A stretch of 64,000 nucleotides of DNA from Nocardioides sp. (GTDB lineage Bacteria > Actinomycetota > Actinomycetes > Propionibacteriales > Nocardioidaceae): assembly GCA_030698375.1 (NCBI GenBank), contig JAUYLL010000125.1, positions 80,118-144,117 of the forward strand, in the 5' to 3' direction. The position numbers were made by a program, and so were the translations under genes. Each line of letters begins with the position of its first letter. Position 1 is the stretch's first letter. This document shows positions 1 to 9,153 of the stretch, in pieces. The notes under the pieces are model-generated. The model searched no databases and was not told the DNA's origin. It saw only the letters and a list, made by a program, of their open reading frames with translations.

Positions 1-106
1 GGTCGGACCCCTCGGGCCCGGCGACCACGCCGCAGGCCTCGTCGGGTTGGTCCCGCTTGGCGTGCGCGACGAGGGCGTCGTAGGTCGCCTGGTCGATGGT
101 GAGCAC
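1..106 (-). CDS. mec: Mec-like JAMM/MPN+ metalloprotease, N-terminal fragment
   Basis: Only the first 35 codons lie in the window; the gene runs off the left edge. Reading from GTG at 106 gives a start LTIDQATYDALVAHAKRD followed by DEACGVVAG, the typical N-terminus of M67/JAMM peptidases (the E of DEACG is in the family's conserved N-terminal region). In Mycobacterium, Mec releases cysteine from the CysO thiocarboxylate carrier in sulfide-dependent cysteine synthesis, and its gene follows clpS and a DUF2017 gene, just as here. The catalytic JAMM motif lies outside the window, so the call rests on the N-terminus plus synteny. Confidence 0.7.
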   Translation of the reverse strand, partial: MLTIDQATYDALVAHAKRDQPDEACGVVAGPEGSD

Positions 107-139
107 CTCACCAGGTTAGGTGAGCGCGCCAGCAGGCGC

Positions 140-724
140 TCACCCGCCCAGGGCCCGGACCAGCGTCTCCTGCAGGAAGCCCAGCCACTCGTAGATGTCG
201 TGCACGTGGCTGCGTGGGTCCTCGTCGTCGAGCTGCTCCCAGTAGTCCTCGTCGCCGTCCTCGATCCCCAGCCGGGTCGCGAGCGCGAGCCGGACGTCGG
301 TCAGGGAACGCAACCAGGCGTGCGCCGACCCGGCGTCCAGCTCGACGTCGACCCACGTGTCGTCCTCCTCGAGCAGCGGCGGCAGGCCGGACTCCTCGAG
401 CTGGTCGATCACGAGCGCGGCGTTGCGGGCCTTGGAGTCACGCAGCGAGCCCTCGGTGAAACGGCGGAACTCGCCGGCCGCCTCCTCGTCCTCGGGGTAC
501 GCGGTGGGGAACAGGCGGGCGAGCACCGGGTCCTCGGGCTCGGTGGTCGGACCGGAGAAGTCCAGGAGCGCCTCGAGCGGGTCAGCGTCGTCGCGGGGCG
601 CCGCGACCTCGTTGCGGAGCAGCTCGACCAGCTGCGACTCGAGCGAGCGCAGCAGGTCGGCCTCGAAGCCGGAGAGGGAGATGACGGCTCCCCCGCCCTT
701 GGCGCGCTCGAAGCCGGCCGTCAC
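140..724 (-). CDS. DUF2017 family protein
   Basis: A 194-aa protein, acidic and mostly helical, with an N-terminus resembling DUF2017 (short basic lead, then LSGFEADLLRSLESQLVELL). No catalytic motif is visible. The GTG start at 724 overlaps the TGA of clpS (GTGA, 4 bp), which implies translational coupling. The order clpS-DUF2017-mec matches the mycobacterial Rv1331-Rv1334 neighbourhood. The biochemical role is unknown; I see no DNA-binding motif even though homologues are sometimes labelled regulators. Confidence 0.85.
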   Translation of the reverse strand: MTAGFERAKGGGAVISLSGFEADLLRSLESQLVELLRNEVAAPRDDADPLEALLDFSGPTTEPEDPVLARLFPTAYPEDEEAAGEFRRFTEGSLRDSKARNAALVIDQLEESGLPPLLEEDDTWVDVELDAGSAHAWLRSLTDVRLALATRLGIEDGDEDYWEQLDDEDPRSHVHDIYEWLGFLQETLVRALGG

Positions 725-1038
725 GCGTCGGCCTTCTGGAGCGTCGCCCAGAGGCCATACTCGTGCATCGCCTGGACGTCGCGCTCCATCTCCTCGCGCG
801 AGCCCGTGGACACGACCGAACGGCCGTCCTGGTGGACCTCCATCATCAGCTTCTCCGCCTTCTTCTTGTCGTAGCCGAAGTAGGTGATGAAGACGAAGGT
901 GACGTACGACATCAGGTTCACCGGGTCGTTCCAGACGATGGTGACCCAGGGCCGCGCTAGGTGGGTCTCGTCGTCGACCAGCTCGGCACTGGCGGGCTGG
1001 TCGACCTCGACCGGGCTCGGGGCGGACACAAGCGTCAT
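721..1038 (-). CDS. clpS: ATP-dependent Clp protease adaptor ClpS
   Basis: A 105-aa protein from ATG at 1038. ClpS is the N-recognin that binds destabilising N-terminal residues and hands substrates to ClpA/ClpC for degradation by ClpP in the cytoplasm. The ClpS core is clear: PWVTIVWNDPVNLMSYVTFVF (residues about 36-56) holds the conserved ND and M of the N-degron pocket, followed by the K-rich AEKLMMEVHQDG segment with the pocket histidine. The N-terminal ~30 residues are the usual disordered extension. It is transcribed divergently from pncB, with only about 10 bp between the two starts, so the two promoters must overlap the coding ends. Confidence 0.95.
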   Translation of the reverse strand: MTLVSAPSPVEVDQPASAELVDDETHLARPWVTIVWNDPVNLMSYVTFVFITYFGYDKKKAEKLMMEVHQDGRSVVSTGSREEMERDVQAMHEYGLWATLQKADA

Positions 1039-1047
1039 TGTGCCAGG

Positions 1048-2364
1048 GTGAGGAGCGTGTCCGAACCCGCCACCGCTCCCACCGGGCTGCTCACCGACCG
1101 CTACGAGCTGACGATGCTCGACGCGGCACGGCGAAACGGCACCGCTGACCGCCGCTCGGTCTTCGAAGTCTTCGGCCGCCGGCTCTCCGGTGGCCGCCGG
1201 TACGGCGTCGTGGCCGGCACCGGGCGCCTGCTGGAGGCGATCGACGCGTTCCGCTTCGACGACGCCGCGCTGGCCTTCCTGGAGCACGAGCAGGTGGTCA
1301 GCGGCGACACCCTCGCCTGGCTGGCCGAGTTCCGCTTCCGCGGCGACATCGACGGCTACCCGGAGGGCGAGGTGTGGTTCCCGAACGCGCCGCTGCTCAC
1401 GGTCGAGGGCACCTTCGCCGAGGCCGTCCTGCTGGAGACCGTCGTGCTCTCCGTGCTCAACCACGACTGCGCCGTCGCCACCGCGGCCTCGCGGATGACC
1501 GCCGCGGCGGGTGACCGTCCCTGCATGGACATGGGAGCCCGGCGTACCCACGAGGTGGCGGCGGTGGCCGCGGCCCGAGCGGCGTACGTCGGGGGGTTCG
1601 CCTCGACCTCGAGCCTTGCCGCCCACCGGGACCACGGCGTGCCGTCGGTCGGCACCAGCGCCCACAGCTTCACCCTCCTCCACGACACCGAGGAGGAGGC
1701 GTTCGCCGCGCAGGTCGCCTGCCAGGGCCCGGGCACCACGCTGCTGGTCGACACCTTCGAGGTCGCCGAGGCGGTGCGGACGGCGGTGCGCGTCGCCGGC
1801 CCCGGGCTGGGCGCCGTCCGCTTGGACTCCGGCGACCTCGGCGACCTCGCCCACCAGGTCCGCGCACAGCTGGACGACCTCGGTGCCACCGGCACCCGGA
1901 TCGTCGTCACCTCCGACCTCGACGAGTACGCCATCGCCGCCCTGGCCGCGGCACCCGTCGACTCCTACGGGGTGGGCACCCGCCTGGTCACCGGCAGCGG
2001 TCACCCGACCGCCGGCCTGGTCTACAAGTTGGTGGCCCGCGAGGACGCCGACGGCTCGTGGCGCGCGGTCGCCAAGACGAGCCCCGACAAGGTCTCGACG
2101 GGCGGGCGCAAGCAGGCGTTCCGCCGGTACGCCGGTGGCGTGGCCGTCGAGGAGGTCGTGCGGGTCGGTGAGTCGACGCACGGCGGCGCCGAGGACGAGC
2201 AAGCCGTCACCGTCCCGCTGGTCCGCGACGGAGAGGTGGTCCGCGGCGAGGGCCTCGACGACGCCCGGGAGCGTCACCTGCGGGTCCGGAGCAGGCTGCC
2301 CGCCGCCGCGCGCCGGCTCTCGCGCGGCGACCCGGCCCTGCCGACGCGCTTCGCCGGCGCGTAG
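1048..2364 (+). CDS. pncB: Nicotinate phosphoribosyltransferase
   Basis: A 438-aa enzyme (mycobacterial PncB1 is of similar size) that makes nicotinate mononucleotide from nicotinate and PRPP, the salvage entry to NAD. Family motifs in order: TDRYELTMLDAA at the N-terminus, the HSFTLLHDTEEEAF segment, LLVDTFEVAEAV, the GAVRLDSGDL phosphate-binding region, VTSDLDEYAI and VSTGGRKQAFR near the C-terminus. Two GTG codons, 1048 and 1057, are possible starts; neither has a good Shine-Dalgarno, and a leaderless or near-leaderless message is plausible given the tight divergent arrangement with clpS. The same pncB/clpS pairing is found in Mycobacterium. The end converges on the enoyl-CoA hydratase gene 12 bp away. 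Confidence 0.95.
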   Translation: MRSVSEPATAPTGLLTDRYELTMLDAARRNGTADRRSVFEVFGRRLSGGRRYGVVAGTGRLLEAIDAFRFDDAALAFLEHEQVVSGDTLAWLAEFRFRGDIDGYPEGEVWFPNAPLLTVEGTFAEAVLLETVVLSVLNHDCAVATAASRMTAAAGDRPCMDMGARRTHEVAAVAAARAAYVGGFASTSSLAAHRDHGVPSVGTSAHSFTLLHDTEEEAFAAQVACQGPGTTLLVDTFEVAEAVRTAVRVAGPGLGAVRLDSGDLGDLAHQVRAQLDDLGATGTRIVVTSDLDEYAIAALAAAPVDSYGVGTRLVTGSGHPTAGLVYKLVAREDADGSWRAVAKTSPDKVSTGGRKQAFRRYAGGVAVEEVVRVGESTHGGAEDEQAVTVPLVRDGEVVRGEGLDDARERHLRVRSRLPAAARRLSRGDPALPTRFAGA

Positions 2365-2376
2365 ACGAGGACTCGG

Positions 2377-3150
2377 TCACTCCCCGCGGAACTCGGGGCG
2401 CCGCTTCTCCATGAAGGCGCGCATCCCCTCGGCGACGTCGGCGGTGCGCAGCAGCACGGTCTGCCCACGGTGCTCACGCTCGAGGGAGTCCTCCAGGTGC
2501 GAGAGGGTCGCGCCGTTGATCGCCTTCTTCGTCGCCGCGAAGGCCAGCGGCGGGCCGCCGGCGAGCTTGCCGACCACCGCGGCAAGCAGCGCGTCGTACT
2601 CCTCGTCGGGGGCGACGTGGGTGACCAGGCCGGCGTCGTAGGCCGCGCGCGCGTCGAGCGGCTCCGAGAGCAGCGCCATCCGCATCGCCCGGGCCCGCCC
2701 GACGGAGGCGGCGAGCGTGGCCGAGGCCCCGCCGTCGGTCATCAGCCCCACCTGGGAGAAGCCGAGGAAGAAGCTCGCCGACTCCTTGGCCACCACGAGG
2801 TCACAGGCGAGCGCGGCGGCCATCCCGACCCCGGCCGCGACACCGTTGACGGCCGCCACCACCGGCTTGTCCAGCATGGTGATCGCGCGGATGATCCGGT
2901 TGGCGCGGTCCATGGCGGTGGCGTCGAAGTTCTCGTGCGCGTCATCACCGGAGAGGTCCGCGCCAGCGCTGAACGCCGCCCCCGCCCCGGTCAGCACGAC
3001 GAGGCGGACGCGAGCGTCGGTCCGCGCCTCCTCAAGCTCGTGCGCGACCTCGTCGGCCATCAGCGGGGTGAGGGCGTTGAAGTGGTCAGGCCTGTTCAGC
3101 CGCAACCACAGGGCGCCATCCTCGACACGGATCTCCAGATCGGTCTCCAT
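2377..3150 (-). CDS. Enoyl-CoA hydratase/isomerase family protein
   Basis: A 257-aa crotonase-fold protein, full length for the family. Visible motifs: LNRPDHFNALTPLM (N-terminal CoA region), the first oxyanion-hole segment GAGAAFSAGADL, the second one DKPVVAAVNGVAAGVGMAAALACDL, and FLGFSQVGLMTDGGAS where the second catalytic Glu of true hydratases is replaced by D/G-type residues. The usual E-x-x-x-G pair is not clearly conserved, so isomerase or another crotonase activity is as likely as hydration. It sits alone on the minus strand, converging with pncB. Confidence 0.88.
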   Translation of the reverse strand: METDLEIRVEDGALWLRLNRPDHFNALTPLMADEVAHELEEARTDARVRLVVLTGAGAAFSAGADLSGDDAHENFDATAMDRANRIIRAITMLDKPVVAAVNGVAAGVGMAAALACDLVVAKESASFFLGFSQVGLMTDGGASATLAASVGRARAMRMALLSEPLDARAAYDAGLVTHVAPDEEYDALLAAVVGKLAGGPPLAFAATKKAINGATLSHLEDSLEREHRGQTVLLRTADVAEGMRAFMEKRRPEFRGE

Positions 3151-3243
3151 GCCCCGAACCTAGGCCCCGAGGAGGATCAACACCACCTCACCGTTGGCGT
3201 GGCGAGCACTGCGACACGTGCCGATCCGGCCGCACCGACCGCC

Positions 3244-3663
3244 TCAGCCGTCGTCGCTGGGCTGATCCCCGCCAGGTCGCCCAGCCGGCTGCTCGCACAG
3301 GAACGGCTCGCCCGCGAGCGAGGAGTGGTAGGCGTAGCGGGTCGCCGCGACCGACAGCACGATCTCCAGACCCTCGACCAGGGCCTGGGTGTACATCTCG
3401 CCGGGCTTCGGACACCCCAGCGACCCGTCCGGCCAGGTGACCTCGGCGATGCTCTCCACCCGTACGTCGGACTCCGCCACGCCCTCGCGCGCGGCGAGGT
3501 CGGCGACGGCCGCGTCCACCTGCGGGGGGCCTTCCGGCCGGGCCGTGGCGGTCCCGGCCTCGCTCGGCTCGGCGGTGTCGTCGTCGCTCCCGCCTGCTCC
3601 ACACCCGAGCAGCAGCGCGAGGGCGAGGACGACGGGCAGGCCGGTCCGCAGCAGGGTGGTCAT
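3244..3663 (-). CDS. Putative lipoprotein of unknown function
   Basis: A 139-aa protein with a lipoprotein signal peptide: positively charged start, hydrophobic VVLALALLLG, then Cys at about residue 21 followed by GAGGSDDD. A low-complexity acidic/Pro linker leads to a small folded domain containing VTWPDGSLGCPKPGEMYTQ and FLCEQP near the end; the two Cys could form a disulfide outside the membrane. I do not recognise a named function. Start is ATG at 3663, about 20 bp downstream of the hppD stop in the same orientation, so it may be co-transcribed with hppD. Confidence 0.75.
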   Translation of the reverse strand: MTTLLRTGLPVVLALALLLGCGAGGSDDDTAEPSEAGTATARPEGPPQVDAAVADLAAREGVAESDVRVESIAEVTWPDGSLGCPKPGEMYTQALVEGLEIVLSVAATRYAYHSSLAGEPFLCEQPAGRPGGDQPSDDG

Positions 3664-3686
3664 GGCAGTCCGACGCGCGGCACCGC

Positions 3687-4898
<1,212 letters not shown>

Positions 4899-4961
4899 TC
4901 AGGCAGGATGTGCAACAGTCCGTCAAGACGATAGACAAATTGTTCAGAAGGAGTGACGTCT

Positions 4962-5423
4962 ATGGACGACCTGGACCGCACCTTGCTCACGTTGTTCAGC
5001 ACCGAGCCCCGGATCGGGGTGCTGGAGGCGTCGCGCCGGGTCGGCGCCGCCCGGGGCACGGTGCAGGCCCGGCTCGACAGGCTGGTGACCGCCGGCGTCA
5101 TCGCCGACTGGGGACCGCGGCTGGACCCGTCGGCCCTCGGCTACCCGGTGACCGGCTTCCTCACCCTCGAGATCCGGCAGGGCTCGGGCCACGACGGCGT
5201 CGCCGAGCACCTGGCCGGCATCCCCGAGGTCCTCGAGGCGTGCACGATCACCGGTGCCGGCGACATGTGGTGCCGGGTCGTCGCCCGCTCCACCGCCGAC
5301 CTCCAGCGCGTCATCGACCAGGTGCTCGGCGACGACCGCATCGTCCGGTCGACCACCGTCATCGCGCTCGCCACGCAGATCCCGCACCGGGTGCTGCCGC
5401 TCGTCGAGCACGCCGGGGGCTGA
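4962..5423 (+). CDS. Lrp/AsnC family transcriptional regulator
   Basis: A 153-aa regulator: N-terminal helix-turn-helix (LDRTLLTLFSTEPRIGVLE through VQARLDRLVTAGVI, about residues 4-50) and a C-terminal RAM/ligand domain (GYPVTGFLTLEI to the end) with the GAGDMWCRVVA motif. ATG at 4962 is preferred over the in-frame GTG at 4953 because AGAAGGAG at 4946-4953 sits 8 bp upstream. It is transcribed divergently from hppD and likely senses an aromatic amino acid or keto acid to control that gene. It converges with the helicase gene, leaving 10 bp. Confidence 0.9.
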   Translation: MDDLDRTLLTLFSTEPRIGVLEASRRVGAARGTVQARLDRLVTAGVIADWGPRLDPSALGYPVTGFLTLEIRQGSGHDGVAEHLAGIPEVLEACTITGAGDMWCRVVARSTADLQRVIDQVLGDDRIVRSTTVIALATQIPHRVLPLVEHAGG

Positions 5424-5433
5424 GCAGGGGGCC

Positions 5434-7242
5434 TCAGGCGCGCTTGCGGGCGGCCCACTCGCGGATGCGGTCGATCCGCTGGGAGAGCTGGTCGGCAGAG
5501 GCCACCGCCGCGGCCGGGCCGCCGCACTCCTTGCGCAGCGCGGCGTGGGTGACGCCGTGCGGTTGGCCGGTGCGGTGGAACCATGCGGCGACCAGCCCGT
5601 TGAGCTCTCGGCGCAGCACGGCCAGCTGCTCGTGCCGCGTGGTCGCCGGTACGGCGTCCGCGGCGGCGAGCTCCTCGGCCGCCGGGCGCGCCTTCTGCTG
5701 CTTGTGGGCGCGGTCGGTCTGGCGCTGGTGCAGCAGGTCGCGGACCTGGTCGGCCTCGAGGAGACCGGGGATGCCGAGGAAGTCCATCTCCTCCTCCGAC
5801 CCCACGTGCACCTCGCCGGAGTGGCCGAACTCGCCGCCGTCGTAGAGGACGCGGTCGAAGGTCGCCTGCGACCCGAGCGCCTCGAACGGCAGCCCGACCT
5901 CGTCGTCGCTGGCTCCCTCGCCGGCGTTCGCCTGGTCGATGAGCCCCTGCTCGGCAGCGAAGATGTCGTCCTCGTCCTTCACGGTGCGCCCGAGCGCGTG
6001 GTCGCGCTCCAACTCGAGCTCGGAGGCGTGCCCGAGCAGCCGCGGCACCGACGGCAGGAAGATCGACGCGGTCTCCCCCCGGCGACGGGCGCGCACGAAG
6101 CGGCCCACCGCCTGGGCGAAGAACAGCGGGGTGGCGGTGGTGGTCGCGTAGACGCCGACCGCCAGCCGCGGCACGTCCACGCCCTCGGAGACCATCCGGA
6201 CCGCGACCATCCAGCGGCTGCCGTCCTCGGCGAACGCCGCAATCTTCTTCGACGCCGCCTTCTCGTCCGAGAGCACCACCGTGGGCTTCTCCCCCGCGAT
6301 GGCGGCGAGGGTCTTGGCGTAGGCGCGGGCCGAGACCTGGTCGGTGGCGATGACCAGCCCACCCGCGTCAGGGACGTGTCGGCGTACCTCGGAGAGCCGC
6401 CGGTCGGCCGCTGCCAGCACCGACGGCACCCAGGACCCGGCCGGGTCCAGCGCGGTCCGCAGGGCGTGGGCGGTCATGTCCTTGGTGAGCGGCTCACCCA
6501 GCCGGGCAGCCACCTCGTCACCGGCGCGGGTGCGCCACTGCATCTCCCCGGAGTAGGCCATGAAGAGCACCGGGCGCACGACGTGGTCGGCGAGCGCGTG
6601 GGCGTAGCCATAGGTGTAGTCGGCGACGCTGCGCGGCACACCGTCCGCGCCGGGGGCGTAGGTGACGAACGGGATCGGGTTCACGTCGGAGCGGAATGGC
6701 GTGCCGGTCAGTGCGAGCCGCCGGGTCGCGGGGTCGAACGCCTCACGGACCCCCTCGCCCCACGACAGGGCGTCGCCGGCGTGGTGCACCTCGTCGAGGA
6801 TGACCAGCGTCTTGGACCGCTCGACCTTGATCCGCAGGGCCAGCGGATTGGCGGCGACGCCGGCGTAGGTGAGCGCCACGCCGGCGTACTCCTTGCTCGT
6901 GCGCCCCGACCCTGCGGCGTACGCCGGGTCGATGGCGATGCCGGCCCGTGCCGCGGCCTCGGCCCACTGGGTCTTCAGGTGCTCGGTCGGGGCGACGATC
7001 ACCAGCTTCTCGACCACCCGCCGCGCGAGCAGCTCGGCGGCGACGGTGAGGGCGAAGGTGGTCTTGCCCGCCCCGGGGGTGGCCACGGCCAGGAAGTCCT
7101 TCGGCTGCTGCTCGAAGTAGGCCGCCAGCGCGGCGTGCTGCCAGGCGCGGAGCTTGGTCGCGGTGCCCCAGGCCGCCCGGTCCGGGTAGGCAGGCGGCAG
7201 CTCGATCTCGGGGACGTCCCCCGACGGTCCGTGCGGGGTCAC
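5434..7242 (-). CDS. DEAD/DEAH-box (SF2) helicase
   Basis: A 602-aa superfamily 2 ATPase. Walker A ATPGAGKT at residues about 54-61, the Q-like WQHAALAAYF just before it, APTEHLKTQW (motif Ia), Walker B DEVHH at about 150-154, SAT-like LTGTPFRS (motif III) and the C-terminal helicase motifs WMVAVRMVSEGVDVPRL and QAVGRFVR (motifs V and VI). The architecture resembles XPB/type III restriction-like helicases common in actinobacteria. A long acidic/helical C-terminal extension follows. The GTG start overlaps the stop of the upstream metalloprotease gene by 4 bp, so the two are translationally coupled. Substrate unknown. Confidence 0.9.
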   Translation of the reverse strand: MTPHGPSGDVPEIELPPAYPDRAAWGTATKLRAWQHAALAAYFEQQPKDFLAVATPGAGKTTFALTVAAELLARRVVEKLVIVAPTEHLKTQWAEAAARAGIAIDPAYAAGSGRTSKEYAGVALTYAGVAANPLALRIKVERSKTLVILDEVHHAGDALSWGEGVREAFDPATRRLALTGTPFRSDVNPIPFVTYAPGADGVPRSVADYTYGYAHALADHVVRPVLFMAYSGEMQWRTRAGDEVAARLGEPLTKDMTAHALRTALDPAGSWVPSVLAAADRRLSEVRRHVPDAGGLVIATDQVSARAYAKTLAAIAGEKPTVVLSDEKAASKKIAAFAEDGSRWMVAVRMVSEGVDVPRLAVGVYATTTATPLFFAQAVGRFVRARRRGETASIFLPSVPRLLGHASELELERDHALGRTVKDEDDIFAAEQGLIDQANAGEGASDDEVGLPFEALGSQATFDRVLYDGGEFGHSGEVHVGSEEEMDFLGIPGLLEADQVRDLLHQRQTDRAHKQQKARPAAEELAAADAVPATTRHEQLAVLRRELNGLVAAWFHRTGQPHGVTHAALRKECGGPAAAVASADQLSQRIDRIREWAARKRA

Positions 7243-8282
7243 GAGGCGCGGAAACCGAACCAGGCCCGGCCCATGCGACGGACCTGCCCCTGGGTGAAGT
7301 GGTTCATGCAGCCGTCGGGCGTGTAGGACATGAAGTTGCGGACGGGGTCCTTGCCCGGGTCGTCGGGGCAGGAGTCGGCATTGGTGTCGCAGGTGTAGTT
7401 CGGCCCGGCCTCGGCCGGGGTGTCGGCCACCCGGTCGCCGCGGCCCTCACACCCGCCCTCGAACGTGTGCAGCAGGCCGAGCCAGTGGCCGACCTCGTGC
7501 ACCGCGGTGTCGCCCCGGTGGTACGGCGCCAGGCTGCCCCCGGGGAGGGTCCCCCGGTGGATGGTCACGCCGTCGAGCCGCGGCCGCCGCCGGGCGTCCC
7601 AGGGGGCGGTGGCGTAGCCCAGCAGGCCGCTGCCGCTCACGGTCGGGGCAGCGATGTAGAGATTCAGGTCACGGCGGGTGCCGCGGTGCAGCGTTCGGCG
7701 CATCGCCCCGGCCGCGCGGTCGCGCCCGAGGACCCCGGAGCGGAACCAGCGGTCGTTGGTCACCCGCTGGTGGCTCGCGACGTGGAAGCGGAACGGCGTG
7801 GCGACGTTGCGCCGGGACTGACCGCCCGCGAACGCGTCGTTGAGCACCCCGAGCTGGCGGCGTACCTTGCGGCGGCCCGGGCCCTTCTCGCCCCGACCGG
7901 TGCCCTGCACCACGTGCACGTGGACGCCGATGCGCAGGGCCACCCCCGGCGGGGCGGGGGTCGCGCCGGACCGACGAGCCGTGCGGACGCTGCGCCGCAT
8001 CCGGCGGTCCACGACCCGCAGCTGGGCCTCCGTGTACGTCGTGTGCCCCACCGCGCGCGGGGAGCGAGCGGCCGCGAACTGCGTCTCCACAGGCACGCAG
8101 TCCTCATGGGCACCGTCGTCGCCGTCGCCGCCGTGGCCCTCCTGGGCGGCGGCGCCGGAAGCCGGCGCGGGCCCGGTGGGTCCGGCGGACGCAGGGGCGA
8201 CCACCAGGAGGGCGCAGAGGACCCCGAGCACCACGATCAGAACCGGCACAGGACGGGGCCGCCGCGGAGCGGCAGCCCTCAC
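7239..8282 (-). CDS. Secreted M43-family zinc metalloprotease
   Basis: A 347-aa exported protease. GTG at 8282 overlaps the DUF3039 stop (GTGA) and gives a signal peptide: basic RAAAPRRPRP, hydrophobic VLIVVLGVLCALLVV, cleavage near APASA. The catalytic zinc site HEVGHWLGLLH (His262, Glu263, His266, His272) and a downstream FMSYTPDGC Met-turn identify a metzincin of the pappalysin (M43) type. The paired cysteines around the site (GGCEG, YTCDTNADSC, DGC) fit disulfides in an extracellular enzyme. It lies in a tightly overlapping run with DUF3039 upstream and the helicase downstream; the functional link is not obvious. Confidence 0.9.
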   Translation of the reverse strand: MRAAAPRRPRPVPVLIVVLGVLCALLVVAPASAGPTGPAPASGAAAQEGHGGDGDDGAHEDCVPVETQFAAARSPRAVGHTTYTEAQLRVVDRRMRRSVRTARRSGATPAPPGVALRIGVHVHVVQGTGRGEKGPGRRKVRRQLGVLNDAFAGGQSRRNVATPFRFHVASHQRVTNDRWFRSGVLGRDRAAGAMRRTLHRGTRRDLNLYIAAPTVSGSGLLGYATAPWDARRRPRLDGVTIHRGTLPGGSLAPYHRGDTAVHEVGHWLGLLHTFEGGCEGRGDRVADTPAEAGPNYTCDTNADSCPDDPGKDPVRNFMSYTPDGCMNHFTQGQVRRMGRAWFGFRAS

Positions 8283-8575
8283 TCCTCGTCCTTGTTGAGA
8301 CCTTCCCAGATCTCCTTGCACTCCGGGCAGACCGGGAACTTCTCCGGGTCCCGCGAGGGGGTCCAGACCTTCCCGCACAACGCCACCACCGGGGTGCCGT
8401 TGACCATCGCGTCCATGAGCTTGTCCTTCGGCACGTAGTGCGAGAACTTCTCGTGGTCGCCATCGTCCGTGGGGACCGGGCGGGTCTCCTCGAGCGTGTC
8501 GGTGCCACCCGAGGGCCGGACCACGGGCTCCTCCGTGCTCGTTGCGCGCCACTCGGCGCTCCACTCGGTGCTCAC
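8279..8575 (-). CDS. DUF3039 family protein
   Basis: A 98-aa actinobacterial protein with a likely zinc-binding pair: CGKVW around residue 73 and CPECKEIWEGL near the C-terminus, with HEKFSHYV upstream. The N-terminal third is disordered and acidic. GTG at 8575 gives VSTEWSAEWRA and avoids overlapping yqgE; a GTG/ATG further upstream would overlap it. No function is known; the conserved core and Cys residues suggest a structural zinc ribbon. It is coupled by a 4-bp overlap to the metalloprotease gene. Confidence 0.85.
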   Translation of the reverse strand: MSTEWSAEWRATSTEEPVVRPSGGTDTLEETRPVPTDDGDHEKFSHYVPKDKLMDAMVNGTPVVALCGKVWTPSRDPEKFPVCPECKEIWEGLNKDEE

Positions 8576-8592
8576 GGGCGCAATTCTACGCA

Positions 8593-9153
8593 TCAGTTCC
8601 ACGTGGGGTCCGCAGGTCGGGTGACCACCCAGGCGACCTCACCGGGCTGGCGGCGCAGGACCCGGTCCCACAGGCCCTCCGGATCGGCGTCGAAGACGTC
8701 CCCGGGCAGGGACGGCACGACGTACCAGGCGCCCTCGTCGAGCTCGTCGAGGATCTGCTGGCCGCCCCACCCGGCGTACCCGGCGAAGACTCGGATCGCC
8801 GGCACCGCGTCGCGCACCAGGTCCACCGGCGTGTCGAGGTCCACGATGCCGAGGGTGCCGACCATCGTTTGCCACCCCAATGGCTCGGTCCCGGCCTCGG
8901 CCAGCCGGCCGATCGCGAGGGCGGAGTCGGCGGCGACCGGACCGCCCTGGAAGAGAACGTCGGGCGGGCTCACCGCCGGGGCCCAGGCGGCCAGCACCTC
9001 GATGACCGGGACGGGCGCGGGGCGGTTGAGCACGACGCCGAGCGCGCCGTCCTCGTCGCTGTCGAGGAGCAGGACGACGGAGCGGGCGAAGCTCGGGTCG
9101 GTCAGGGACGGGCTGGCGACGAGCAGGTCCCCGGCACGTGGTCGCTCAGCCAC
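8593..9153 (-). CDS. YqgE/AlgH family protein
   Basis: A 186-aa cytoplasmic protein of the UPF0301/AlgH family, full length. Signatures: GDLLVASPSLTDPSFARSVV at residues 8-27, GALGVVLNRP, the FQGGPV loop and the GYAGWGGQQILDELDEGAWY block. No biochemical activity is established for the family. It begins inside the last codons of the malic enzyme gene (8-bp overlap), so co-transcription is expected. Confidence 0.92.
   Translation of the reverse strand: MAERPRAGDLLVASPSLTDPSFARSVVLLLDSDEDGALGVVLNRPAPVPVIEVLAAWAPAVSPPDVLFQGGPVAADSALAIGRLAEAGTEPLGWQTMVGTLGIVDLDTPVDLVRDAVPAIRVFAGYAGWGGQQILDELDEGAWYVVPSLPGDVFDADPEGLWDRVLRRQPGEVAWVVTRPADPTWN

Noticed and set aside
47..887. Long plus-strand frames opposite DUF2017 and clpS
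   Set aside because: GC-rich third positions create open antisense frames; the sequence is Arg/Pro/Ser-rich with no family motif, and both real genes are on the minus strand.
5254..7326. 690-codon plus-strand ORF opposite the helicase
   Set aside because: Pure shadow of the helicase gene; no conserved motif, composition typical of antisense GC-skewed frames.
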